This document shows positions 33,386 to 41,958 of a stretch of 64,000 nt of DNA, in pieces (position 1 is the first letter of the stretch; every line of letters starts with the position of its first letter). The notes beneath the pieces are model-generated. The model searched no databases. It saw nothing but the letters and a program-made list of their open reading frames with translations, and was not told where the DNA came from. Position numbers and translations under genes: made by a program. The DNA is from Candidatus Kapaibacterium sp. (GTDB lineage: Bacteria; Bacteroidota; Ignavibacteria; Kapaibacteriales; NICIL-2), in the NCBI GenBank assembly GCA_026003495.1, contig BPHK01000001.1, positions 682,001-746,000 on the forward strand, written 5' to 3'.

Positions 33386-34729
33386 ATGGATTCCGTTGCG
33401 AATAAGCCTCGGTGTATCGTGATCGGAGCCGGTGTTGCTGGAATTGCTGCGGCAGTGGAAGCAACACTGCTGGGAATGAATGTCGTACTTGTGGAGGCAC
33501 ATCGCTTCCTGGGGGGGCGCGCGCGATCGTTTCGCGATGAGGTAACTGGCGATGAGCTCGATAACGGACAGCATGTTGCGATGGGCTGCTATCAGAACCT
33601 GCGGCATATCCTTCGCGAGCTTGGGACTGAGTCACTCCTTGCACCGAACGATCCAGTTCCTATTGCCTTTGCCTCGGCAGGTGGAGAGCGGGATGTTTTC
33701 AACCCATATCGGTGGAGAGGTCGGTTAGGGGCGGTGCATGGACTGTTTCATCTGCGGAGCTTTTCATTTGCGGAGCGCTTGCAGCTACTGATGGGGGGAA
33801 TCTGTGCATCGCTCCGCTCCTGCGAGGGGTTGACAGCCGGTGATGTGCTCCAGGCATGTCGGCAGCCGGCGAAGCTGGTGGAGCGATTCTGGGAGCCGCT
33901 CGTGCTCGCAACGCTCAATGCACCGGCCACTGTTGCCGATGGGGTGTTACTCCGTGCTGTGCTTCAGCGTGCGATCTTCGGTGGGGGGGATAGTCACTAC
34001 CTCCTTGTGCCGCGTGCGGGACTATCGAAGCTTTGGCAGCCGCTGGAGCGCTGGCTTAGCGAGCGTGGCGGTACGATTCGCTTGGGAACACGTGCGGAGG
34101 AACTTGTCTGGCTGGACGATCGGGTCATCGGTGTAGCAACGAGCTCGGGTGAGGAAATTCGCGGTAGCGCCGTGATCGCTGCAGTGCCGCCGAAGGCATA
34201 CGTGCGATTGTTGCCGCAGCGATACCGTTCGACAGTGGCGTTTCTTGCACAGCTGGAAGCGATGCCGATTGTGTCGGTGTACTTGTGGTACGATCGCACA
34301 CTGGCACTTCCACCAGTCGTTGGGCTTTGGGGAACGACGGCGCAATGGTTGTTTGATCGTGGAGCATTTCTTGAGCGTAGCGATGACCAGCAGCGGCAGT
34401 ATCCGGGACACGTTGAAGTGACGATCAGTGCAGCGCACACACTTGCACAGCAACCTGCTGACGCGATTGTCGCGAAGGTGAGCCGTGAGGTAGCCACCGT
34501 ATTTCCTCAGATGCAGAATGCCCGGCTTCTACACTGGCGGGTGATCAAAGAGCGGTCGGCCACACCACTGCTTACACCGAAAACGAGTAGGGTACGTCTA
34601 AGCGCTTCGAGTGGTATTGCAGGGCTCTACGTCGCTGGCGACTGGACGGCGACAGGGCTTCCTGCAACACTGGAGAGCGCCGCAGCCAGTGGCATTGTGG
34701 CGGCTCGCGCAGCTGCACAGATGGCGTAA
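33386..34729 (+). CDS. hpnE: squalene-associated FAD-dependent desaturase HpnE
   Basis: A 447-residue flavoprotein of the amine-oxidase/phytoene-desaturase group. The N-terminal dinucleotide fold CIVIGAGVAGIAAAVEATLL is followed by VVLVEAHRFLGGRARSF, and HVAMGCYQNLRHILRELGT and WEPLVLATLNAP are characteristic of HpnE, the enzyme that reduces hydroxysqualene to squalene in the HpnCDE pathway. The C-terminal GLYVAGDWTATGLPATLESA, then AASGIVAARAA is the FAD-binding end. ATG 33386 begins MDSVANKPRC; the earlier frame is intergenic. No hpnC, hpnD or squalene-hopene cyclase gene is seen here. Confidence 0.85.
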   Translation: MDSVANKPRCIVIGAGVAGIAAAVEATLLGMNVVLVEAHRFLGGRARSFRDEVTGDELDNGQHVAMGCYQNLRHILRELGTESLLAPNDPVPIAFASAGGERDVFNPYRWRGRLGAVHGLFHLRSFSFAERLQLLMGGICASLRSCEGLTAGDVLQACRQPAKLVERFWEPLVLATLNAPATVADGVLLRAVLQRAIFGGGDSHYLLVPRAGLSKLWQPLERWLSERGGTIRLGTRAEELVWLDDRVIGVATSSGEEIRGSAVIAAVPPKAYVRLLPQRYRSTVAFLAQLEAMPIVSVYLWYDRTLALPPVVGLWGTTAQWLFDRGAFLERSDDQQRQYPGHVEVTISAAHTLAQQPADAIVAKVSREVATVFPQMQNARLLHWRVIKERSATPLLTPKTSRVRLSASSGIAGLYVAGDWTATGLPATLESAAASGIVAARAAAQMA

Positions 34730-34749
34730 CATCATCTCCAGAAGATGCG

Positions 34750-37398
34750 ATGGACAGGCACCGTATGCTTAGCCTCGTGTGGTGGGTAGTGTTCTGCACC
34801 GCAGCGACACTCCTGGCGCAACCGCGGCAGTGGAATTGGGAAAAGCTCGTGCTTCCGCCGCCCTACGACCGTGGCTTTTACCTGGACGTCATGTTCTTGC
34901 CATCGAATCCGCAGTATGGCTGGGCGTGTGGGTTCGGTGGCTACGTTGTGCGAACAACCGATGGTGGAAATTCGTGGGAGGGGACGACTATTCCGAATGC
35001 CGATCAGCTCGAGTCCATCATCTTCGTCAACGAGCGTGTCGGCTACTGCTCCGGGACAAACAACGGCAATCCGAATCTTGGTGGCATTTATAAGAGTACC
35101 GATGGCGGTCGCTCTTGGCGGGAGATCACACCAGTGATCACGCTCAATGGTGTCTTGCAACGTGCGCCGCTGTGGGGATGCTACTTCCTTGATGAAAATG
35201 TTGGCATGGTCGTCGGGGGCGGTTGCGATGGCTTGCCTCAACTTTTTTTTCGCACAACCGATGGTGGTGCAAGTTGGTCGCTTTTCGTTGCATACGAGCC
35301 TCAAACGGGAATGTCCCATGTGCTGATGTACGATGCCGATGGTCTCTGCTACGCCTCCAGCAGCGGCAGGCTCTGGCGTTCCTTCGATGGGGGGCGCTCG
35401 TGGCAAATCTTCTCGGTGACAGGGCCTGCATTTTGGCAAGAGAACTTTGCCAATAAAAGCACGACGTTCCTCGTCGCGACTGCTGGCAATACGTGTACCG
35501 GCGGCACTGGCACCATCGGTGACATCCGTTGGTCGTTTGATGGAGGGCAAACGTGGTCGCGCTACATAACGGGAGCCTCAATGTTCGGTACGTTTTTGGT
35601 TGATCAGGACGCCGGATGGGCTGTCGGCTGGAATCGTGCGGTCTATCGGGTCGCGCGCGATCGAGGCACAGGACAAGTGAGCGTAACGCCCTATCGGTGC
35701 GGGCTTGAGCCAGGAAGCAACTTCGACGATGTGTGGTTTGTCAACGATACGCTCGGATACCTTGTCGGCGATGGTATCTACCGGACAACGCTGCGCGACT
35801 TGCTCGAGCCGATCATTGTTTCGAACACGGGGCAGTTTGTTGTCTGCGATAGCCAAGCTATTACGCTCAGCGTCGTCAAAGGCGATCGCATTCGTCAGCC
35901 CTACACGGAATACCTCTGGTCCACAGGTGAGCGAACGCCAACAATCACGGTAACGCGGGGAGGAACGTACTGGGTCGAGGTGCGCGATCCGGATGCCTGC
36001 TATGGAAAAGCACTCGCTGTGAACGTTACGGAGGCACCTTCACCGAAGGTGGATATCCGCATCTTTCCACCCGGGCGGATTTGCGAAGGTGATACCATCA
36101 TCGTTGAAGCAGTGCTGGATTCCTCCGCTGTTGCGATTGCAGAGTACGAATGGATTGGCCGTACGGAACGTTCGCCGCGCTTGGTTCTCATTGCGCAGCC
36201 TGGGAAGCTTACTTTCCAGCTTCGCGCGCGTGGAGTCAACGGATGTGAGAAGGTAGTTGGCCCTGTTGCTATCGAAGTGTTGCCGCGACCCAAACCAACA
36301 ATTCAGCTCAGCAAACAACTGGCAGTCCGTGCCGATGGCGCGTATGTTCTCTGCCCAGGCGACCAGGTGGTTCTGCGCGCCTCCGATGGCTTCGCTACCT
36401 ACCAGTGGAACACGGGAGAAACAACGCAGAGCATCGTTGTTCACCAGGCTGGTCGCTTTTGGGTTACGGTGAACACCGGCGCCATCGCAGACGTTTGCAG
36501 TGGAACAAGCCAGCCCGTTGAGATTGCCCCGGGGGATACAGTCAAACCGCAGGTGCTCTCCGACCGTGGTTTGCGCTTCTGCGACGGGGACCGAATTGTG
36601 TTGCGCACCGATCGCTCGTACCAGCAATACCGCTGGTCCACTGGAGAGCAGTCGGCAACCATTGTCGTGACCGCAGCAGGCGAGTATTGGGTGGACGCAA
36701 CCGATGAATTTGGCTGCTCGGGCAGGTCGGATACCGTACGCGTAGATGTTGATCCCAATCCCATCGAGATTGTCGGTACTGCTGGTAGCCTCTGGCAGTT
36801 TGACACTACCGCAGCAACAGCTGTGCGATGCGATAGTCTTCGTGTGCGGAATATCTCGTCCCAGACGCTGGTGATCGGGAGCGCACGGCTGGAGCGTAAC
36901 ATCGAGTTTTCCATTCCGCTCGCACAGTTGCCGGTGGTGATCCCACCCGGACAGGAACGGTGGCTTATTGCATGTTTTCAGCCATCGGTATTGGGAGAGC
37001 AACGCGATACGCTTCGGATAAGCGATGCTGCCGACTACTGCCGGCGCGCGCTGACCGTTGTTGGGATCTGCGCAGCCAACAGCTATACTGCCGCATCGAG
37101 CTGCAACGTTGGGGTACAAGCGCAAACGCAAACGTTCGACATCGCAGGTCTGTTGGTAGTCCCACCATATCCCAATCCCGCACAGGACGAAGTTCGAGCG
37201 CTTGTCCAAACACAGGATGCTACAGTTCGCCTTCGCAGTGCGTTCGGCCCAGAGTGTGTGCAGTGCACACGGGGAGAACATGGTACGCTCTGGTGGGAAT
37301 ACCGCTGCCCGCTCGTGCAGCTGCCAAGCGGATTGTATATCCTTGAACTTGCCCGTGGCCAGCAGCGCTGGTGTTATCCGGTTGTTGTTGCACGGTGA
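34750..37398 (+). CDS. T9SS cargo: BNR/YCF48-like propeller with Ig-like domains and sorting tail
   Basis: An 882-residue secreted protein. After a signal peptide (LVWWVVFCTAATLLAQ), the first 350 residues contain repeated propeller blades with the Asp-box motif: RTTDGGNSW, KSTDGGRSW, RTTDGGASW, RSFDGGRSW, WSFDGGQTW. From about 355 follow three or four Ig/PKD-like units marked by YLWSTGERTPTITVTRGGTY, YQWNTGETTQSIVVHQAGRF and YRWSTGEQSATIVVTAAGEY, then a beta-sandwich and a C-terminal tail (VVPPYPNPAQDEVRALV, ending LPSGLYILELARGQ and VVAR) typical of T9SS type A sorting domains. Function of the propeller is unknown. Confidence 0.82.
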   Translation: MDRHRMLSLVWWVVFCTAATLLAQPRQWNWEKLVLPPPYDRGFYLDVMFLPSNPQYGWACGFGGYVVRTTDGGNSWEGTTIPNADQLESIIFVNERVGYCSGTNNGNPNLGGIYKSTDGGRSWREITPVITLNGVLQRAPLWGCYFLDENVGMVVGGGCDGLPQLFFRTTDGGASWSLFVAYEPQTGMSHVLMYDADGLCYASSSGRLWRSFDGGRSWQIFSVTGPAFWQENFANKSTTFLVATAGNTCTGGTGTIGDIRWSFDGGQTWSRYITGASMFGTFLVDQDAGWAVGWNRAVYRVARDRGTGQVSVTPYRCGLEPGSNFDDVWFVNDTLGYLVGDGIYRTTLRDLLEPIIVSNTGQFVVCDSQAITLSVVKGDRIRQPYTEYLWSTGERTPTITVTRGGTYWVEVRDPDACYGKALAVNVTEAPSPKVDIRIFPPGRICEGDTIIVEAVLDSSAVAIAEYEWIGRTERSPRLVLIAQPGKLTFQLRARGVNGCEKVVGPVAIEVLPRPKPTIQLSKQLAVRADGAYVLCPGDQVVLRASDGFATYQWNTGETTQSIVVHQAGRFWVTVNTGAIADVCSGTSQPVEIAPGDTVKPQVLSDRGLRFCDGDRIVLRTDRSYQQYRWSTGEQSATIVVTAAGEYWVDATDEFGCSGRSDTVRVDVDPNPIEIVGTAGSLWQFDTTAATAVRCDSLRVRNISSQTLVIGSARLERNIEFSIPLAQLPVVIPPGQERWLIACFQPSVLGEQRDTLRISDAADYCRRALTVVGICAANSYTAASSCNVGVQAQTQTFDIAGLLVVPPYPNPAQDEVRALVQTQDATVRLRSAFGPECVQCTRGEHGTLWWEYRCPLVQLPSGLYILELARGQQRWCYPVVVAR

Positions 37399-37445
37399 TT
37401 TGTATTTTGGCAGCCCTTGAATAAGATGACGAGCAGTCATACTGT

Positions 37446-39512
37446 ATGTTCAACGTTTCCATGAGGTCGGTCATGCGACGTTTCGTCGTAGTTCTTCTCG
37501 CTCTTGGTGTGACAGGAGCGGTTGCGCAGCAGCGGGCGATCGAACGCGCTGCAATTGAAAATTCGGCGGTAGTGCCGGCACTGGAGCGCATTGCGCCATT
37601 CCAGAGCCAATTGGCATTCCCCTTGGCTGAACACAGAACTGATCCGACGCTTCAGGCAGTAACGTTTACACGCCTGTTCCGCTCGAACTTCACCAACATC
37701 ACCTACTTTTTCCCCTCCAGCTCGCTGATCGTCTATGAGCCAGGGTCGAATGTCTTGGCAACGATCGAGCATGTGCCCATGGACAACCGTGCGACGGGCG
37801 GCGATCTCGGCGCGCAGCTCTACTTCCGCTACTCCACAAATCGCGGCACCACATGGACACGGCAGCTTATCGCCAATAACAGCTCGACCTTCTACGGTGT
37901 CCCGCAGCTTGCGCTGGCCAATCCTTCGAATGTAACTTCCGCGACCGATCTAAAGCTCTGCGTCACTGGCTACCAGTACCCGAAGGAGACAAACTATTAC
38001 CGCCGTGGTACCGCAATCTTTGTGCGGACCGAAGGACAGATCTTCGAGTACAATGAACTCGGCCCAATCGAGAACAATCCGGAGGGCTACTACTTCGGCA
38101 GCGCAAAGCTCGCGGGATTTACTGCTGGTGCGGATCGCTCCGGGTTTGCGTACTGCGGCATCTTGCAACCACCGAACAATCAAACGCAATATGGGCAGTA
38201 CGGTTCTCTGGTCATCAACGCACGGTTGGCAGGAACGGAGGATTTCATCAGTTCGATCCCGGATAGCTGGAGCGGCTCCGTCTTCCGTTCGGCACCAGCG
38301 ACGACCAGCACGTACAACTCTCCGATGTACGTAGATGCCGATGCAAATGGGAACCTCTATGCTGTCATCAATGGAATCTTTGCTGATGCGCAGGACAGCC
38401 GCGTCGTTGCCGTTTCGAAGTCATCGGATATGGGTCAGACGTGGTCAGCGTTCGAGCGTATGCCCGCGAGCGTTCTCCAAGCCTATGCGACCAATCGTGG
38501 AGCAGCCGCAGCAGTGCCATTCCGCGTGTATGACCAACACGACATGGCTGTCACCGGCGAAAATCGTTTTTCCTACATCCAACGCATTGCACTCCTCGAT
38601 GCGCAACAGCAACTTGCTGGGGTTGACTTGGTCGAGACCGAGTACAATGCTGGAAACTGGACGATTCGGCTAATTGCGCCGATTACAGACATCCCTGTTG
38701 TCTACGGCTACAACGATTCTGCATCGCAAGCGCGTAACTACGAACAACTCGTATGCGACGAGGAGATCTCCTCGCTTGGCAATGAGATCGAAGTTGCCCG
38801 CACCGCCGATGGTGCTGCGCTTGTGGTCAAGTGGATTGATGCGGTACCGAGCGCTGGTTCGATCACGATCAATCCACCGCAGACAGCGATTAGGTACGAC
38901 CAGCAAACTGGACAGCCGACTGGCGAAGTGCAAGTAGATTCACTGCCAGTTTTCAACATCTTCCTGGCGTACCGGTCGCTGAGCGATGCTGGATGGAGCC
39001 AACCGAAGAATCTCACCGAAGACCGCTACTTCAACAAAGGCACGCATATTCCACGCATTGTGCCGTCGCTTTCTCAAATCCCCTTGCTCGCGCTTCGCTC
39101 TCTTGCACCCAGCGATTGGAACCAGCAATCCCCTGCAGGTCGGCTGCTGGCAAGCGCTCCGCAAGATTTTGTCAACCGCATTTACGACATACCGCACGAT
39201 GTGAGCTATGCGCTGGTCAGTGCAGTATCGAGCGTTGAACCAACGGCGGCAGTATCCCAGGCACGGCTTACCGTTAGCCCTACTCCAGCAAGCGATCAGA
39301 TTGAAGTTGCATGTGCTGGGATCACCACTAATGGCCAGCTTGTCGTTGTCAATCCACTTGGGCAGATTGTGCTCGAGCGTACACTTTCGCCGTCGAATGG
39401 CGTACAAGGAACTGTGCTCGACGTCCGTACGCTGCCAGCCGGAAGCTACAGCGTCCAACTTCGCGTCCAGGGCAGCGTACTGGCAGCTGCACCTGCGCTC
39501 ATTGTGCGCTAA
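37446..39512 (+). CDS. T9SS cargo: sialidase-fold/BNR-like secreted protein
   Basis: A 688-residue secreted protein with a signal peptide (RRFVVVLLALGVTGAVAQQ), which may start at ATG 37446, 37461 or 37473. The body contains beta-propeller-like segments with Asp-box-like loops (YSTNRGTTWTRQLI, VSKSSDMGQTWSAFERM) and is otherwise unrecognised. The C-terminus ARLTVSPTPASDQIEVACAG, VVNPLGQIVLERTL and LPAGSYSVQLRVQG fits the T9SS type A sorting domain pattern (strand, NPLG turn, LPxGxYxVxL). It follows the other cargo gene by 47 bases. A -10-like TATTTTGG at 37403, with TTG at 37382, may give it its own promoter. Confidence 0.78.
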   Translation: MFNVSMRSVMRRFVVVLLALGVTGAVAQQRAIERAAIENSAVVPALERIAPFQSQLAFPLAEHRTDPTLQAVTFTRLFRSNFTNITYFFPSSSLIVYEPGSNVLATIEHVPMDNRATGGDLGAQLYFRYSTNRGTTWTRQLIANNSSTFYGVPQLALANPSNVTSATDLKLCVTGYQYPKETNYYRRGTAIFVRTEGQIFEYNELGPIENNPEGYYFGSAKLAGFTAGADRSGFAYCGILQPPNNQTQYGQYGSLVINARLAGTEDFISSIPDSWSGSVFRSAPATTSTYNSPMYVDADANGNLYAVINGIFADAQDSRVVAVSKSSDMGQTWSAFERMPASVLQAYATNRGAAAAVPFRVYDQHDMAVTGENRFSYIQRIALLDAQQQLAGVDLVETEYNAGNWTIRLIAPITDIPVVYGYNDSASQARNYEQLVCDEEISSLGNEIEVARTADGAALVVKWIDAVPSAGSITINPPQTAIRYDQQTGQPTGEVQVDSLPVFNIFLAYRSLSDAGWSQPKNLTEDRYFNKGTHIPRIVPSLSQIPLLALRSLAPSDWNQQSPAGRLLASAPQDFVNRIYDIPHDVSYALVSAVSSVEPTAAVSQARLTVSPTPASDQIEVACAGITTNGQLVVVNPLGQIVLERTLSPSNGVQGTVLDVRTLPAGSYSVQLRVQGSVLAAAPALIVR

Positions 39513-39555
39513 GCACAAAGGAGCATTGCACCCCAATACATGCGAACACCAGATC

Positions 39556-39596
39556 GTGCGGGGCAGTAGCAACGCCAGTTGTGTGCTGCCCCGCAC
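39556..39596 (+). terminator. long perfect hairpin after the T9SS cargo gene
   Basis: An 11-bp perfect stem (39556-39566 with 39586-39596, GTGCGGGGCAG / CTGCCCCGCAC) encloses a 19-base loop that itself has a small CAAC/GTTG stem. It stands 43 bases after the stop and 30 bases before the mrp gene. The lack of a T-run makes it an atypical terminator, or a regulatory hairpin of the mrp leader. Confidence 0.5.
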
Positions 39597-39626
39597 TGCA
39601 TCTTCGAACTATTGCGCTTGAGACCT

Positions 39627-40736
39627 ATGCTCGCAGAAGCTACCCTCCGTGCGCTGACAGAGCGTATCGGGGCGATCGTGGATCCAGACCTCGGCCAGTC
39701 GCTCGGTGAGCTTGGTGCAGTCCACTCGATCACCGAAGGTGATGGCAGTGCGCTCGACGTGTACCTTGAACTTGTGCCTCCGATCTATCGCCATCTTGCG
39801 CAGCAGCTCGACCGCGACATTGTTGCAGCTGCTGGAAGCATCGTGCCCGATCGGCAGTGTGTCGTCCACGCACGTCCACTAACGGTAGAACCTGCTGTAC
39901 CGAAGCGGTTGCTGGACGGTGTCCAGGATACAATCGCCGTTGCATCGGGGAAAGGTGGCGTCGGGAAATCCACGGTTGCTGCAAATCTTGCTGCATCGCT
40001 TTTGCTCGAAGGGCTGCGCGTCGGTCTTCTTGATGCTGACATCTATGGCCCGAGCGTTCCGACACTGTTCGGATTGGAAGGCGCAACACTCCCTGCAGAA
40101 AAGCGCGACGATGGCACGATTGTCGGGTACCCCCACGAGCAGTACGGCATCAAGGTTGCATCGATGGGATTCATCATGCAGCGCGACCAAGCAGCGATCT
40201 TCCGCGGACCAATGTTGGCAGGCTACTTCCGGACGCTCGTCGAACAGATTGACTGGGGTGAACTCGACACACTCGTCTTCGATCTTCCGCCGGGAACAGG
40301 CGATGTGCAGTTGACGCTGGCCCAGCAGGTTCCGCTCAGTGGTGCAGTGATCGTGACGACGCCGCAACGTTTGGCACTGGCCGATGTCCGCCGAAGTATC
40401 GCGATGTTCCGCCGGCTGAACGTCGAAATTCTCGGCATCATCGAGAACATGAGCTACTACATTCCGCCCGATGCACCCGACAAGCGCTACTACATTTTCG
40501 GCCAGGGCGGCGGCCGGAGGCTTGCCGAAGAAGCAGGAGTGCCATTTTTGGGCGAAATTCCAATCCACGATGACGTGCGCACAGCTAGTGATAGCGGCAT
40601 CCCCGCTGTGCTCGATCCAGAATGCAGTGCGTCTATTCGCGATGCGTACCGAACGCTGACGCTTGCGCTCTTGCGGAGCCTCCGTCAGCAGAATGCGCGC
40701 CGACGGCAACAGCCAACAGTCGAGATTTGCCTATGA
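39627..40736 (+). CDS. Mrp/NBP35-type Fe-S cluster carrier ATPase
   Basis: A 369-residue P-loop protein that carries Fe-S clusters to target enzymes. Residues 1-about 85 are the MIP18/DUF59-like domain (ERIGAIVDPDLGQSLGELGA). The ATPase has the deviant Walker A SGKGGVGKST (107-116), LLDADIYGPSVP and VFDLPPGTGDVQLTL. The usual C-terminal CPxC is absent: the region reads IENMSYYIPPDAPDKRYYIF, as in many Bacteroidota Mrp proteins that lack it. ATG 39627 begins the helix; the longer frame (39579) adds Cys-rich non-family sequence. It overlaps the NfuA-like gene by ATGA, which supports a joint role in cluster assembly. Confidence 0.93.
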   Translation: MLAEATLRALTERIGAIVDPDLGQSLGELGAVHSITEGDGSALDVYLELVPPIYRHLAQQLDRDIVAAAGSIVPDRQCVVHARPLTVEPAVPKRLLDGVQDTIAVASGKGGVGKSTVAANLAASLLLEGLRVGLLDADIYGPSVPTLFGLEGATLPAEKRDDGTIVGYPHEQYGIKVASMGFIMQRDQAAIFRGPMLAGYFRTLVEQIDWGELDTLVFDLPPGTGDVQLTLAQQVPLSGAVIVTTPQRLALADVRRSIAMFRRLNVEILGIIENMSYYIPPDAPDKRYYIFGQGGGRRLAEEAGVPFLGEIPIHDDVRTASDSGIPAVLDPECSASIRDAYRTLTLALLRSLRQQNARRRQQPTVEICL

Positions 40737-41008
40737 GGAAAACCCCACCCCCGGTGGCGGAGCTTCCCGTGCGGGACGAAGAAACCGAACGCGCGATCAT
40801 CGCAGCCTTGGAAGAGTGTCGGCCGTACCTCCAGCAAGATGGAGGCGATGTTGAACTTGTTCGCTACGAAGCGGAAACGCAAACTGCCGAGATACGCTTC
40901 CTCGGTGCATGCGCAGAGTGCCCGTTGATGCTGATGACACTCCGTGCGGGGATCGAGCGCTTCGTTCAGTTGCGTGTGCCCGCGGTCCGACGGATGGAAG
41001 TCGTTTGA
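40733..41008 (+). CDS. NifU-like C-terminal domain protein (Nfu-type Fe-S scaffold)
   Basis: A 91-residue protein consisting of the NifU C-terminal/Nfu domain: ALEECRPYLQQDGGDVELVR, then IRFLGACAECPLMLMTLRAG with the cluster-binding C60-x2-C63, and IERFVQLRVPAVRRMEVV. Nfu proteins assemble or deliver 4Fe-4S clusters. It is translationally coupled to the Mrp gene (ATGA overlap), an arrangement consistent with transfer of clusters between the two. The first 15 residues are a short flexible leader. The longer frame from 40622 is a shadow of mrp. Confidence 0.92.
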   Translation: MRKTPPPVAELPVRDEETERAIIAALEECRPYLQQDGGDVELVRYEAETQTAEIRFLGACAECPLMLMTLRAGIERFVQLRVPAVRRMEVV

Positions 41009-41034
41009 TAATGCCGCACTGCTCCGTATTTTTG
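41004..41034 (+). promoter_or_regulatory. strong Bacteroidota-type promoter for tRNA-Val and ribosomal genes
   Basis: TTTG (41004-41007), a 19-base spacer, and TATTTTTG (41027-41034) match the Bacteroidota consensus TTTG-N19/20-TAnnTTTG at every fixed position. It starts within the last codons of the Nfu gene, and the tRNA begins 20 bases after it, so initiation near 41041 is expected. Confidence 0.65.
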
Positions 41035-41053
41035 CATCCCGCACGCACAGGGC

Positions 41054-41128
41054 GGGTGGTTAGCTCAGGTGGTTTAGAGCGTCTGCCTTACAAGCAGAAG
41101 GTCGGGAGTTCGACTCTCTCACCACCCA
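41054..41128 (+). tRNA. tRNA-Val (anticodon TAC)
   Basis: A 75-base cloverleaf: acceptor GGGTGGT pairs with ACCACCC; D arm GCTC...GAGC; anticodon arm TCTGC-CTTACAA-GCAGA with anticodon TAC, reading GUA and other Val codons; T arm with GTTCGAC. The 3' CCA is not encoded. It follows a consensus promoter and precedes the L31/S18 genes. Confidence 0.95.
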
Positions 41129-41156
41129 CAGTGTGTTTCATTACGGACGTCCGCCA

Positions 41157-41339
41157 ATGGCAAAAAAACAGCAATCGTTTGCCGACAAAGTCAAGAAGTT
41201 GCACCGCGACGAGAGTCTTGTGTCGGTTCGCGTCATCAAAGCCTATCGCTCGGCAAAAGGAACAGTCAAGTTCTTCGAGCGCTTCGTCAAGGTGCCCGAT
41301 GTATCAAAGCTCGACAGTATTGACATCACTCGTTCATAA
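41157..41339 (+). CDS. small basic conserved-type protein in ribosomal operon
   Basis: A 60-residue basic protein (MAKKQQSFADKVKKL...; later VRVIKAYRSAKGTVKFFERF). It lies between the tRNA-Val and the L31/S18 genes, a position and size like the small DUF4295-type proteins that sit with ribosomal genes in Bacteroidota; whether it is homologous I cannot tell. ATG 41157 begins MAKK; an upstream GTG at 41133 overlaps the tRNA 3' region and is unlikely. It has no Cys and no membrane segment. A ribosome- or RNA-binding role is an inference from context and charge only. Confidence 0.65.
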   Translation: MAKKQQSFADKVKKLHRDESLVSVRVIKAYRSAKGTVKFFERFVKVPDVSKLDSIDITRS

Positions 41340-41343
41340 CGCC

Positions 41344-41583
41344 ATGAAGAAAGGTATTCATCCAGCATACCGCCCAATCACTGTGGTCATGACCGATGGG
41401 TCCACGTTCCAGACCCGGTCGTGCTACGCAAAATCCGATCGGCTTGTGCTGGAAATTGATTCCAAATCGCATCCGTTTTACACCGGCAAACAAACGCTCG
41501 TTGATACGACAGGCCGTGTCGATCGCTTCAACAAGCGGATGCAGAAGACGCAGGAACTTCGGAAACAACAACAAGGAGCATAA
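41344..41583 (+). CDS. rpmE: 50S ribosomal protein L31
   Basis: A 79-residue large-subunit protein. KKGIHPAYRPITVVMTDGST, then SKSHPFYTGKQTLVDTTGRV and DRFNKRM match the family. The zinc-binding Cys residues of the C+ form are absent (KSHPF rather than CSKCHPF), so it is a zinc-independent (C-) form. It has a basic, Gln-rich C-terminal extension (QKTQELRKQQQGA). ATG 41344 lies 4 bases after the previous stop, and rpsR starts 3 bases after its own stop, so the genes are in one operon. Confidence 0.93.
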   Translation: MKKGIHPAYRPITVVMTDGSTFQTRSCYAKSDRLVLEIDSKSHPFYTGKQTLVDTTGRVDRFNKRMQKTQELRKQQQGA

Positions 41584-41586
41584 GCA

Positions 41587-41886
41587 ATGCGACGTCGTCG
41601 TCAGGAGCTCGATCCAGAAGCCAACGGCGAAGGGATGTCGGCGATCGTATCGCCGTTTCGCGGTCGCCAGTCCGCATTCCGCAAACGGAAATCCCCACTC
41701 GGTGATTCCAAAGTTGTGGACTATCTCGATGCGAAATTCCTCTCGCAGTTCATCAATGACCAAGGCAAGATTCTGCCACGTCGAGTGACAGGATTGACTG
41801 CATACCAACAGCGGCAAGTCGCGCGTGCCATCAAGTACGCGCGGCATCTGGCGTTGCTGCCGTTTGTCGCGCAAGACCTCAAGTAA
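41587..41886 (+). CDS. rpsR: 30S ribosomal protein S18
   Basis: A 99-residue small-subunit protein. The conserved core is [20 protein letters not shown], then [20 protein letters not shown] and [11 protein letters not shown]. An unusual N-terminal 40-residue basic arm ([20 protein letters not shown]...) precedes the core. It ends the operon, followed by a strong terminator. Not grouped here with rpsF and rplI as in many bacteria. Confidence 0.95.
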   Translation: MRRRRQELDPEANGEGMSAIVSPFRGRQSAFRKRKSPLGDSKVVDYLDAKFLSQFINDQGKILPRRVTGLTAYQQRQVARAIKYARHLALLPFVAQDLK

Positions 41887-41910
41887 CCACTGGCAATCTC
41901 CATACGTCTG

Positions 41911-41958
41911 CGTGCTGCCTTCGATGAGCGTTCATCGAGGGCAGCACGCGTTTTGTTT
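41911..41958 (+). terminator. intrinsic terminator after rpsR
   Basis: A 17-bp stem (41911-41927 with 41932-41948, one G-T pair) with a 4-base loop is followed by TTTTGTTT (41951-41958). This is a classical rho-independent terminator 24 bases past the S18 stop. The following 300 bases (41959-42263) contain no supported gene; they form the leader of dnaA. Confidence 0.85.

Noticed and set aside
37443-37455. 13-base match TATGTTCAACGTT also present on the minus strand before the FmdB gene
   Set aside because: It overlaps a possible start codon in one place and has poor promoter match in both; likely chance.
39627-40736. Missing CPxC in Mrp as a sign of inactivation
   Set aside because: Bacteroidota Mrp proteins commonly read NMSYxxPPxxPDxxYYIF here, so the absence is normal for the lineage.
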